This document shows, piece after piece, positions 1 to 10,457 of a stretch of DNA of 64,000 nucleotides. The DNA is from [Mycobacterium] manitobense (GTDB lineage Bacteria > Actinomycetota > Actinomycetes > Mycobacteriales > Mycobacteriaceae). Location of the stretch: contig NZ_JACKSJ010000254.1 in assembly GCF_025821665.1 (NCBI RefSeq), positions 1-64,000 on the forward strand, given 5' to 3'. Under the pieces are notes generated by a model that was not told the DNA's origin, did not search any database, and saw only the letters and a list, made by a program, of their open reading frames with translations. The stretch's first letter is position 1, and every line of letters begins with the position of its first letter. Made by a program: the position numbers and the translations under genes.

Positions 1-2676
<2,676 letters not shown>

Positions 2677-2780
2677 GGATTTCCCCTGTGGGTTGACGTA
2701 TCAGACGGAGTCCATGGTAGAGGTCGCGACTGAGAGCTCGGCCCTCCGCGACGTGTTGGACTCCGAAACAACGCCGAGAG

Positions 2781-2807
2781 CCCCGCGACACCGTCGGCGT
2801 CACGGGG
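2781..2807 (-). terminator. Hairpin between hpf and secA1, possible terminator
   Basis: CCCCG at 2781-2785 pairs with CGGGG at 2803-2807, with an inner GAC/GTC pair. It lies about 40 bases past the hpf stop. No clear U tract follows, which is common for mycobacterial terminators. Structure seen in sequence; function inferred. Confidence 0.35.
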
Positions 2808-2847
2808 TTCCCGGCGATCAGGCCGCGGCGGCTCAGGCCGAGCCGGG

Positions 2848-3519
2848 TCAGGCCAGCCGGATCAAACCGTAGTCGTAGGCGTGCCTGCGGTAGACGACGC
2901 ACGCGCGGTCGCTGTCCTTGTCGTGGAACAGGAAGAAGTCGTGGCCGACGAGCTCCATCTCGTAGAGCGCGTCGTCGACGGTCATGGGTTTGGCGGGGTG
3001 TTCCTTGGTGCGCACGATGCGGCCGGGTTCGTGATCGTCGACCGGGGCGCCGTCGGACACCGGTTCGGCGGCGGACTGGGGCGGGTCCATGGCGGCGGCG
3101 AGCGCGGTGGCCTCGGCCACCGACACCGGGCGCTTGTCTCCGTAGTGGATCTTGCGGCGGTCCTTGCTGCGGCGCAGCCGGTTCTCGAGCTTGCTCACGG
3201 CGCCTTCGAAGGCGGCGTAGAAGCTGTCCGCGCACGCCTCACCGCGCACCACTGGCCCACGGCCGCGGGCGGTGATCTCCACGTGCTGGCAGTTCTTTCG
3301 CTGGCGGCGGTTCTTCTCGTGGTCGAGTTCGACGTCGAAGAGGTAGATGCTGCGGTCGAATCGCTCCAGTCGCTCGAGTTTCTCGGCGACGTAGACGCGG
3401 AAGTGATCGGGGATCTCAACGTTGCGGCCGGTGAGGTTGACGTCCGCCTTCGGCTCTGGGGCCGGCTGGTCCTCCTCGACCACCATCGTTCGGTCTGATT
3501 CCACGGATTGAATTGACAT
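2848..3519 (-). CDS. hpf: Long-form ribosome hibernation promoting factor
   Basis: Binds the 30S decoding region in stationary phase and promotes inactive ribosomes. The 223-residue product has an N-terminal S30AE (RaiA/YfiA) domain, with NVEIPDHFRVYVAEKLERL and a basic stretch KNRRQRKNCQHVEI. A linker of about 60 residues leads to the C-terminal S30AE_C dimerisation domain, KPMTVDDALYEMELVGHDFF to the end. This two-domain layout defines the long form. The ATG at 3519 was preferred; a TTG three codons upstream at 3528 with a weak GAGAG signal is the alternative. It sits upstream of secA1 as in M. tuberculosis Rv3241c, and is separate from the DosR-regulated RafH paralogue of other mycobacteria. 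Confidence 0.93.
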   Translation of the reverse strand: MSIQSVESDRTMVVEEDQPAPEPKADVNLTGRNVEIPDHFRVYVAEKLERLERFDRSIYLFDVELDHEKNRRQRKNCQHVEITARGRGPVVRGEACADSFYAAFEGAVSKLENRLRRSKDRRKIHYGDKRPVSVAEATALAAAMDPPQSAAEPVSDGAPVDDHEPGRIVRTKEHPAKPMTVDDALYEMELVGHDFFLFHDKDSDRACVVYRRHAYDYGLIRLA

Positions 3520-3817
3520 ACTTGGCAACTCGTTTCTCTCGCGCGTCGCACGCAGTGCGTGCCGGGTGGGTCACGATTCGCGCCGCAGGAGAGGGGATTG
3601 CAGAGATTTCTTCCGCGACCAGCGGCGCAAGGTGTCGACTACTCACCTCCTACCGTGGTGCGGCGAAGTGGCGCTGACTGCTGAGCGCCGCCGTGAAGGT
3701 GTTCACGGGTGGTTGTTTGCGACGGTAGTCGTTGTTCACCCGGTCGTGCCAGTGATTTCGCGGACGTGTTTTCAGTTCTTCACGCGGGGTTGACCCAGGG
3801 GTGATCCGGCCCGCCCG
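3520..3817. other. Non-coding region between comF and hpf with two inverted repeats
   Basis: No gene was found in these 298 bases. GGCGCT 3670-3675 pairs with AGCGCC 3684-3689 around an 8-base loop. A nested structure pairs CGGGTG 3706-3711 with CACCCG 3737-3742 around an inner CGAC 3720-3723/GTCG 3728-3731. They may end comF transcription or form part of the hpf leader. On the minus strand an AGGAGG (3651-3646) is not followed at normal spacing by a convincing start codon. Confidence 0.4.
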
Positions 3818-4447
3818 TCAGGCGTGCGCCAGCGCGAGCACGGCGAGCACGTGGGCGCCCGCCTCCTGCAGCACGCGGGTCGACTCGGCGGCCGTGGCGC
3901 CCGTGGTCACGATGTCGTCGACGAGGACCACGGCTCCGGTGACGGGCCGCAGCAGCCGCACCCGGCCGGCGATGTTGCGCGCCCGGTCGGATCCGGACAG
4001 CCCGACCGAGTCCCGGGTCCACGCTGTGAGTCGCAGCGCCCGGACGAGGTCGACACCGGGACGTCCGGCGACCGCGATCTGCCCGATCCGGGTGACCGGG
4101 TCACCGCCACGGCGGCGTGCGGCCGTCCGGCGGGTCGGTGCGGGGACGACGGTGACCGGCGCCTCGACGATGCCCCACCGCAGCAGCTGCCCGAGACCTG
4201 TCGACAACGCACGACCCAGCGGCGCGACGAGGTCGGCGCGGCCGCGCTCCTTGACGGCGACGACGGCGTGCCGGCGGGCGCCGACGTAACGGCCGAGCGC
4301 GAACACCGGCACGCCCGGGTCCACCCGCGGGGTGATCACATGCGGGGCATCGGGTGGCACCCGCAGGTCGACCGCGCACCGCGCGCACCAGCGGGTGGAC
4401 GGTGCACCGCAGCCACCGCACTCCAGCGGAAGCACCAGGTCGAGCAT
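3818..4447 (-). CDS. comF: ComF family phosphoribosyltransferase-like protein
   Basis: Member of the ComF/GntX family, whose exact substrate is unsettled and which in other bacteria is linked to DNA uptake. The 209-residue product has an N-terminal zinc-ribbon-like cluster (ECGGCG ... WCARC, residues about 8-25). A type I phosphoribosyltransferase domain follows, with the PRPP-binding motif VVLVDDIVTTGAT near residue 175. The ATG at 4447 gives a start at MLDLVLPLECGGCG; the frame stays open further upstream, but that would run into the divergent DUF2252 gene. Same position as M. tuberculosis Rv3242c, upstream of hpf. Rv3243c, which follows in M. tuberculosis, is absent. Confidence 0.88.
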   Translation of the reverse strand: MLDLVLPLECGGCGAPSTRWCARCAVDLRVPPDAPHVITPRVDPGVPVFALGRYVGARRHAVVAVKERGRADLVAPLGRALSTGLGQLLRWGIVEAPVTVVPAPTRRTAARRRGGDPVTRIGQIAVAGRPGVDLVRALRLTAWTRDSVGLSGSDRARNIAGRVRLLRPVTGAVVLVDDIVTTGATAAESTRVLQEAGAHVLAVLALAHA

Positions 4448-4541
4448 GAGGGCAGTGTCGCGCCCGGGACCGACAGCCCCGGCTGCCGGGCAGTTCACCG
4501 ACAACCGCACGCCCGGGTTCCGCACGCGCTGTACTGGGACC

Positions 4542-5852
4542 ATGCCGCAAGACGAACGTGAGTCGTTCATCGTCGACTGCCTCGTGAAGGCGTTCAAGGA
4601 ACTCATGGACGCCGACCCGGACGCCTTTCGCACGAAGTTCCGGAAGATGGCCGCCGAACCGTTCGCGTTCTACCGCGGCAGCGCCTGCCTGTTCTACGCC
4701 GACGTCGCCGCCCGCGACGACAGGTGGGCCGATGAGCGCACCAGCCGGGTGTGGATCCAGGGCGACCTGCACGCCGAGAACTTCGGCACGTACATGGACG
4801 GGTCCGGTGTGTTGATCTTCGACGTCAACGACTTCGACGAGGCCTACGTCGGGCACTTCACCTGGGACCTGAAGCGGTTCGCGGCCAGCGTCGCGCTGAT
4901 GTGCTGGCAGAAGGCGCTCTCGGACGAGGAGATCTCCAAACTGATCGACACCTTCGCCCGTGCCTACGCCGACCAGATCAAATGGTTCCTCGACGAGGAC
5001 GACGACTCGAGCTTCTCGCTGAACCTGACCACCGCTCGCGGCGCCGTGCTCTACACCTTGCAGAGCGCCCGCCTCTCGACGCGCTCCGAGATGCTCGACC
5101 GCATCACCCGCGTCGACAAGTGGGACCGGCAGTTCCGCGAGACTGCCGGGGTGCGCCGCCTGGACGACGGTGAGCGCGCCAAGATCGAGTCGGCTTTCGA
5201 CCGCTATCTGCAGACGATCCCGCGCACCAAGCGGTTCCAGGGCATCACGTACGACATCAAGGACGTGGTCGGGAAGAGCGGTCACGGCATCGGCAGTGCG
5301 GGGCTGCCGACGTACACCGTGCTGATCGAAGGCTTCAACCAGGCGCTCGACAACGATGCCGTGCTCTCGGTCAAGCAGGGCAACGTCGCCGCGCCGAGCC
5401 GTGTCCTCACCGACAGCCGGGTGCACGACTACTTCATCCATCACGGGCACCGCACCGCGGTGTCGCAGCGCGCGCTGCAGGCCCATGCCGACCCGCTGCT
5501 CGGCTACACCGACCTCGACGGGAAGGGATTCGTGGTCAGTGAATTGTCGCCGTACGAAGCCGATCTCGACTGGAGTGAGCTGACCGAACCCGATGAGCTG
5601 GGCGAGGTCGTCGAACAGTTGGGCCGGGCGGTGGCCAAGGTGCACTGCGTGGGTGACACCGACAGCGACCAGTCGCTGGTCGACTTCCAGACCGAGGAGG
5701 CCATCGACGCGGTCATCGGTGACCACCTCGACGAGTTCGTCGACGACCTGGTGTCGTTCGGCCTCGAGTACGGCGCGGTGGTGCGCGACGATCACCGCCA
5801 TTTCGTCGAGGCGTTCCGCGAGGGGCGGATCCCCGGCATCAGCTCGTCCTGA
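4542..5852 (+). CDS. DUF2252 family protein
   Basis: A 436-residue DUF2252 (COG4320) protein of unknown biochemical role. The family looks distantly related to aminoglycoside phosphotransferase/protein-kinase-like folds. Visible signatures are VWIQGDLHAENFGTY near residue 70 and FDVNDFDEAYVGHFTWDLKR near residue 90, which resemble the catalytic and metal-binding loops of such kinases. GIGSAGLPTYTVLIEG and QGNVAAPS follow in the second half. The ATG at 4542 was chosen because the longer upstream frame lies antisense to comF. It is divergent from comF and lies in a segment with no counterpart at this place in M. tuberculosis. Confidence 0.85.
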   Translation: MPQDERESFIVDCLVKAFKELMDADPDAFRTKFRKMAAEPFAFYRGSACLFYADVAARDDRWADERTSRVWIQGDLHAENFGTYMDGSGVLIFDVNDFDEAYVGHFTWDLKRFAASVALMCWQKALSDEEISKLIDTFARAYADQIKWFLDEDDDSSFSLNLTTARGAVLYTLQSARLSTRSEMLDRITRVDKWDRQFRETAGVRRLDDGERAKIESAFDRYLQTIPRTKRFQGITYDIKDVVGKSGHGIGSAGLPTYTVLIEGFNQALDNDAVLSVKQGNVAAPSRVLTDSRVHDYFIHHGHRTAVSQRALQAHADPLLGYTDLDGKGFVVSELSPYEADLDWSELTEPDELGEVVEQLGRAVAKVHCVGDTDSDQSLVDFQTEEAIDAVIGDHLDEFVDDLVSFGLEYGAVVRDDHRHFVEAFREGRIPGISSS

Positions 5853-5878
5853 CGGCGTCGTCCGCGCCGCCCCGTCCG

Positions 5879-6934
5879 TCAGAAGTTGTACTGCGAAACG
5901 GTTTTCGCGTCGGCCTCCAAGGACGCGTCACCGACGTAGACGTTGTCGTAGCCGTTCATCTTGGTCAGCGACTCGTACCCGGGTATCCCGAGATCGGTGC
6001 CCGCCTCGATCGGCCGGCCCTGTGCCAGCATCAGGGCGATCTGCAGCTGCGCCTCCCCGGCGAGGGCAGGGTCCCAGAAGAAGATCTTGTCGATGGAACC
6101 GTCGGCGAGCTGCTCGGCGGCCGAGGACGGAACCGAGGTCCCCATCACGCAGATCTGGTTCTGCCGACCGGCTTCCCGGACGGCCCTGGCGATGCCGGGC
6201 ACGTCGTTGGCCGCCGAGCCCTGGAAGCCCTTGATGTCCGGATTCTGCGCCAGCAACTGTTTGGCCTTGTCGTAGGCGATCTGCTCGTCGTCGGCACTCT
6301 CGATCGGGTCTCCCACCCGCGCCATGTCAGGGAACTCGGCAACCTGCAGATCGCGCGCGGCATCGACCCACTGCATGTGTGTCTTCGCCGTCGGCTCGCC
6401 GACGAACTGGACGTATTCGCCTCGCTCACCCATACATTGGGCGAGGTTCTGCATGATCCTCTCACCGAAGGCGGCGTTGTCGAACGCCTCGATGTCGATG
6501 TCGACGTTCTGGATACCGGTGGCCTCGTGCGAGACCACCTTGATGCCCTGCCCGCGGGCCTGCCCGAGCACCGCGTGGAGCGCCTCGGGTGAGTTGGGCA
6601 CCACGGTGATGGCCGTGGGGTTCTGCGGAATCAGGTCGGCGATGATCTGGACCTGCTTCTCCGGGCTGGTGTCGTCGGCACCCTCCTGGCGGGTCTGCAC
6701 GCCGGTGCGCGCGGCGAAGCTCGCGTCGCCCTCGGCCATGCGGTCGAACCACAGGATGCCCTTGATCTTGACGACGTTGACCATCGTCATGTCCTTCGGG
6801 TCCTGGCCGGCGCCGTCGGCCGGAGCACTGCTGCTGCCGGCGTCGTCGCCACCGTCATCGCCCGAACCACACCCCACGAGCGCGGTCGCGGCGACGCCGA
6901 GCGCCACCAGAAGAGCCATTCGCCTGTCCCGCAT
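5879..6934 (-). CDS. Periplasmic sugar/AI-2-type ABC substrate-binding lipoprotein, orphan
   Basis: A 351-residue lipoprotein of the peripla_BP_4 family (RbsB/LsrB/RhaS type). The N-terminus has a signal peptide ending in lipobox LVGC, then a Gly/Ser/Asp linker. The mature domain carries DLIPQNPTAITVVPNSPEAL, VVSHEATGIQNVDIDIEAFDN and GFQGSAANDVPGIARAV, typical of two-lobed sugar binding proteins. The ATG at 6934 has AAGGAG a few bases upstream. No ABC permease or ATPase gene lies nearby, so it must work with a distant transporter or act as a sensor or scavenger. The ligand cannot be told from the sequence; an autoinducer-2-like or pentose sugar is a guess from family resemblance. Confidence 0.85.
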   Translation of the reverse strand: MRDRRMALLVALGVAATALVGCGSGDDGGDDAGSSSAPADGAGQDPKDMTMVNVVKIKGILWFDRMAEGDASFAARTGVQTRQEGADDTSPEKQVQIIADLIPQNPTAITVVPNSPEALHAVLGQARGQGIKVVSHEATGIQNVDIDIEAFDNAAFGERIMQNLAQCMGERGEYVQFVGEPTAKTHMQWVDAARDLQVAEFPDMARVGDPIESADDEQIAYDKAKQLLAQNPDIKGFQGSAANDVPGIARAVREAGRQNQICVMGTSVPSSAAEQLADGSIDKIFFWDPALAGEAQLQIALMLAQGRPIEAGTDLGIPGYESLTKMNGYDNVYVGDASLEADAKTVSQYNF

Positions 6935-7104
6935 TCCCACTCCTTCGTGACGCCCGCCCGCGTCGAACGGGTCACCACCGAGGTCCGGCGGCGTGAGACG
7001 TGGCGTCGTGCCAGTCAAGCAAGTCGACGCCCGAACCGGGCTGTTTCGCGGCCCCCCGCCCGAACACCGGCGCTCGGCGATTCAGCGCGACACCGGGCAC
7101 ACGG

Positions 7105-7551
7105 TCAGCCGAGGACGATCGAGTCACCCCGGACGGAGACCGCTCTGGTGTCCAACGGCCGAGAGGCGGGGCCGTTCGCGACCGACCCGTCCAGGTTGAA
7201 TCTGCTTCCGTGACAGGGGCAGACGATGGTGCCGTCGACGACCTCGGACACGGTGCACCCCGCATGGGTACACACCGCGGAGAACCCCGCGAACACCCCT
7301 TCGGACGGCTGCGTCACCACGACGCCGTCCACGATCAGGCCGGATCCGACCGGTATGTCGGCAGTGTTCGCGATGCCCTGCACGGTCGGCGGCGCACCTG
7401 GGGCGTCCGTCTCGGGGTTTGGGGCCGGTGCCCCGCCCGGCGTGGGCTCCTTGCCGTATGTCGCACACGCACTGAGCACGGTGGCCGCCGCACCGAGTCC
7501 GGCAGCGGCGATGAGCTTCTGGCGAGACATCAGGATGTCGTGGAGGAACAT
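7105..7551 (-). CDS. Rieske [2Fe-2S] lipoprotein
   Basis: A 148-residue secreted Rieske ferredoxin-type protein. CTHAGC and CPCHGS supply the two Cys and two His cluster ligands, spaced as in small soluble Rieske domains. The N-terminus MFLHDILMSRQKLIAAAGLG leads to a lipobox-like LSAC, then a Pro/Gly-rich linker, so it should be anchored outside the membrane. The ATG at 7551 has GGAAGG nine bases upstream; ATG 7530 is an alternative. It is the last gene of a three-gene operon with the membrane protein at 7569-8144 and the secreted protein at 8134-8607. It probably passes electrons to or from that membrane partner (inference); the pathway is unknown. Confidence 0.88.
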   Translation of the reverse strand: MFLHDILMSRQKLIAAAGLGAAATVLSACATYGKEPTPGGAPAPNPETDAPGAPPTVQGIANTADIPVGSGLIVDGVVVTQPSEGVFAGFSAVCTHAGCTVSEVVDGTIVCPCHGSRFNLDGSVANGPASRPLDTRAVSVRGDSIVLG

Positions 7552-7568
7552 CTGTCGAGACCTTCCGT

Positions 7569-8144
7569 TCAGAACGTCACGCCGGTGGTCTGGAAGAACC
7601 ACAGCGCCGAGGTGAGCCACACGTAGACGAGCCCGAAGAACACCAATCCGCCGACGATAGGGATGATCCACCCGGGGAGGCCCTTGCGGGTGAGCAACAG
7701 CATCTTCGTCACGAATACGCCATAGAAGAGGCAACCGAACAGCGAGTGCAGGAGGACCCTGCTGTCCGACGACTGGAATCCGAGGGCGTACAGGCAGTGC
7801 ACGGCGACGGGGACGCTGGCCAGTACCGCCAGCCGTCCTGACCAGACATGCGCCGCAGCGATCCACGACGGCGCCCGCCCGCCGGGAATCAACCGGTACA
7901 TCGCGAACGCCGATCCGAGCTGGAACACCCCGAGGAGTACCGCCAGGGTCGCCAGCCAGGACTTCACCGCCGTCCCGCTGGAGAAGCCCGCGATGTTGAC
8001 CGAGAAGAATTGCGGCTGATGCGTTCTGCCGAAGACACCGAGTGCCACTGCGACCAGCGCGCCGACTGCGACGGCGATCAGCACGGGCACGCCACCCGAC
8101 GACCTGCCCGTGCCAGGGGCGCCGATTCGCGTCTCAGTACTCAT
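7569..8144 (-). CDS. Multi-pass membrane protein (DUF6529-like), possible cytochrome b-type partner
   Basis: A 191-residue integral membrane protein with about five hydrophobic helices: residues 20-40, 63-82, 93-120, 130-152 and 160-180. Histidines sit inside or at the ends of helices (AAHVWSGRLAVL, AVHCLYALGF, LLHSLFGCLFYG), a pattern like haem-ligating helices of cytochrome b561 or ferric-reductase proteins. It probably belongs to DUF6529. The start overlaps the end of the upstream gene by 11 bases, and the Rieske gene follows 17 bases downstream, so the three are co-translated. A role as a membrane electron carrier for the Rieske lipoprotein is inference; haem binding is not shown by sequence alone. 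Confidence 0.78.
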   Translation of the reverse strand: MSTETRIGAPGTGRSSGGVPVLIAVAVGALVAVALGVFGRTHQPQFFSVNIAGFSSGTAVKSWLATLAVLLGVFQLGSAFAMYRLIPGGRAPSWIAAAHVWSGRLAVLASVPVAVHCLYALGFQSSDSRVLLHSLFGCLFYGVFVTKMLLLTRKGLPGWIIPIVGGLVFFGLVYVWLTSALWFFQTTGVTF

Positions 8145-8607
8145 CGGCGGCGCCTCCCACCCGGGTCGCGGTGAATTCCCACGTCTTCTCGCCGATCCGC
8201 AACGTGCCCACCACGGCGGACCCTTCGAGGCGACCCTCCAGGCGGCTCGTGCGGTCCTTGTTCGACAGCGTCACCGTCCCGTCGGTGGCGCTGCCCTCGA
8301 GCCACGTCTCGATCGTGTTGACGTCGCACGCATAGGCGACCGCCTTCGGGCCGTCCACCGTGATGTCGAGGGTGAGAACACCACTGCGGGTTGGGATCTC
8401 GCCGGCATAGTCAGCGTTGGCAGGGAACGCCCGACGGGGTGGCGCGGGTGGCGGCGATGCCGGCGCGGACGGGGCCGCGACCGACGCGGTGACCGACGCC
8501 GAGGCCGGAGGTGCGGGCGGCTCCTCCTTCGACACGTTGACCAAAAGCAACCCTGCGCCCAGAGCGGCAACCGCCCCCAAGGTCGCGACAGGACCCGTCA
8601 CCTTCAT
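8134..8607 (-). CDS. Signal-anchored secreted protein, first gene of Rieske module
   Basis: A 157-residue protein not assigned to a named family. It begins MKVTGPVATLGAVAALGAGLLL, a signal peptide or signal anchor. A Pro/Ala/Ser-rich linker follows (about residues 30-60), then a beta-rich domain with GVLTLDITVDGPKAVAYACD, VTLSNKDRTSRLEGRLEG and VVGTLRIGEKTWEF. The ATG at 8607 has GGAAGGG seven bases upstream and was chosen over an in-frame start 19 codons earlier. The 3' end overlaps the membrane protein gene by 11 bases. The repeated-strand pattern suggests a small beta-barrel or immunoglobulin-like domain. A role in the extracytoplasmic redox module is inferred from position only. Confidence 0.75.
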   Translation of the reverse strand: MKVTGPVATLGAVAALGAGLLLVNVSKEEPPAPPASASVTASVAAPSAPASPPPAPPRRAFPANADYAGEIPTRSGVLTLDITVDGPKAVAYACDVNTIETWLEGSATDGTVTLSNKDRTSRLEGRLEGSAVVGTLRIGEKTWEFTATRVGGAADEY

Positions 8608-8696
8608 CTGTTGACCCTTCCGTACGCCGGTGCCGCCGTTGAGCGACACATTCGCTGTGCTCAACGGGACAGGGACGAGAAGGGTTCAACGGCAGA

Positions 8697-10457
8697 TCAG
8701 CCGGGCAGCACCGGGATGGCGCCGGCGTTCATCAACGGCCGCACCTCCGACCATGCCGGGTCGCCCTCGGCAGCGCTCGAGAGTTGCAGCACCCCGCGCT
8801 GGTCGGAGACGTACACCGTGGAGGGGTTGGCGGCCACGGTGGTGACCGGCATCAGCAGGTTGCGGCTCGGTCCGTCGGAGTTGACGCCGTCGAGGTTCAC
8901 GTACGAGACCGGGTGCTGCGGATCGCGCCGGCTGACGACGATGTCGTCACCGGTGCGCCAGGACAGGGAGACCACGGTGTTGCCGAGGCCGAAGCCGAGG
9001 CGACGCGGGTAGTTCAGCAGGAACTGGCCGGTGGGGGTCTGCTCCACGCCGGCCAGGATCACCTGACCCTCGATCACCATCGCCGCGCGCGTCCCGTCGC
9101 GGGAGAGCTGCAGCTCGCTGATCGGGCCGGGGAACTTCGTGGCCACCGGCGCCACGTCGACGGGGATGCGGGCAGGCTGGCCCGAAGCGTCCCGGATCAC
9201 GCGGACCACGTTGTTGCCGTCGACCACCACCCACACCGCGTTGTCCAGCGACCAGCTCGGCCGCGTCAGGCTCCGCGCCTCGAGCGCCTGGCCTGCCGCC
9301 CCTCCCAGCGGTCCGATCCACAACGAGGACAACATGTCCGGCGCGCCCGGACGCAGCACCACCACCGACGCCGCGTCCTGTCCGCTGCGCGACACCGCGG
9401 CCGAGGCCTGGTTGGGCGCCTGCCCGAACGAGCCTGCGATCCGTGGCGCCCGCTGGCCGTCGAGCGACACCAGCGAGCCGTTGACCAGTGCGTGCAGCCC
9501 GGCCGCCGCACCGGGGAAGGCGCCCGGATCGGTGGCCGCCACGTCCGAGGTCTCCCAGCCGTCGGCGAACCGGTCGTCCAGGGGTGCGCCGTCGGCGCTG
9601 AGCACGTAGGGGCCGTTGATCCCGGCCCGCGACAGTGTCCAGATGATCTGTGCGGCAAGGAGTTGCCTGCTGTGCGGATCGGTGGTCGACAGATTCTCCA
9701 GGTCCACCCGGGCGCCGCCGTAGCCACGGCCGATGCCGGTCTTGCCGCCGTCGGCGCGGGTCACCGGGCTTCGCAGCTTCAGCGGTGCGCCGAGCAGATT
9801 GCGCACGGTGTTCGCCATCTCCGGCCGGGGTCCGGCGATCAGCTTGGAGATCAGTTCGGTGGCCAACTGGTCGGGATCGGACACCGCGACATAGCGGGGG
9901 TCCGGCACCACGGTGGCGCCGGTGGGGTCGGCGAAGTAGAGCGTGCTGCGCTTGTAGGTCGCCTGGAACTGCTGCCAGTCCAAAAACACGCCGTTGGGGA
10001 GCCTGTCGATCCGCCAGCCGCCCGGGGTCTTGAGCAACTCGATGGGGCCGGGGTCGGGCAGCGCGCCGTCCGCGGTCTCGAAAACACCCATGTCCGATAG
10101 CGATCCGAGGATGTCGGCGCGCATGCTGACCGAGACGCGGTCGGGCCGGCGAGTCTCGACGAACACCACCCGGTCGATCAGCAGCGCGCTGCCGGCGTCG
10201 TCCCAGTCCTGCGACGCCGACTCGGTGAGGAACTGCCGGGCCGCCAGGTGCCGATTGGCCGGATCCGCGGTGGCCTTCAGGAACTCGCGCAGCAGCACGT
10301 CGGGATCCATGTTGGGTGTCGGTGTGGGCAGGCTGGGCGGCGCCGGCCGCTCGACCGTCCCGATCGCCTGCGGCGCCGACGAACTCGGCACCCCGGCACA
10401 TCCCGCGATGGCGACCGCGAACAGCATCAGCCACGCCGCGGTCAGGATCCGCCTCAC
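8697..10457 (-). CDS. lpqB: Lipoprotein LpqB, MtrB accessory
   Basis: Lipoprotein that interacts with the sensor kinase MtrB and modulates MtrA signalling in mycobacteria. The 586-residue product has a signal peptide with lipobox IAGC at its N-terminus, a GerMN domain in the first half, and a C-terminal beta-propeller-like region (RSLTRPSWSLDNAVWVVVDG, LQLSRDGTRAAMVIEGQV). The GTG at 10457 overlaps the mtrB stop by four bases (GTGA), so translation is coupled. Upstream frame extension into mtrB is not a real N-terminus. Order mtrA-mtrB-lpqB is the conserved actinobacterial arrangement (M. tuberculosis Rv3244c). Confidence 0.95.
   Translation of the reverse strand: MRRILTAAWLMLFAVAIAGCAGVPSSSAPQAIGTVERPAPPSLPTPTPNMDPDVLLREFLKATADPANRHLAARQFLTESASQDWDDAGSALLIDRVVFVETRRPDRVSVSMRADILGSLSDMGVFETADGALPDPGPIELLKTPGGWRIDRLPNGVFLDWQQFQATYKRSTLYFADPTGATVVPDPRYVAVSDPDQLATELISKLIAGPRPEMANTVRNLLGAPLKLRSPVTRADGGKTGIGRGYGGARVDLENLSTTDPHSRQLLAAQIIWTLSRAGINGPYVLSADGAPLDDRFADGWETSDVAATDPGAFPGAAAGLHALVNGSLVSLDGQRAPRIAGSFGQAPNQASAAVSRSGQDAASVVVLRPGAPDMLSSLWIGPLGGAAGQALEARSLTRPSWSLDNAVWVVVDGNNVVRVIRDASGQPARIPVDVAPVATKFPGPISELQLSRDGTRAAMVIEGQVILAGVEQTPTGQFLLNYPRRLGFGLGNTVVSLSWRTGDDIVVSRRDPQHPVSYVNLDGVNSDGPSRNLLMPVTTVAANPSTVYVSDQRGVLQLSSAAEGDPAWSEVRPLMNAGAIPVLPG

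Noticed and set aside
3416..3646. 76-codon minus-strand frame starting next to an AGGAGG in the hpf leader
   Set aside because: The start codon abuts the AGGAGG with no spacing, the frame overlaps the hpf coding region, and the sequence looks like leader DNA.
4101..5801. A 566-codon minus-strand frame opposite the DUF2252 gene and part of comF
   Set aside because: Shadow frame: the opposite strand carries conserved DUF2252 motifs and comF uses another frame there.
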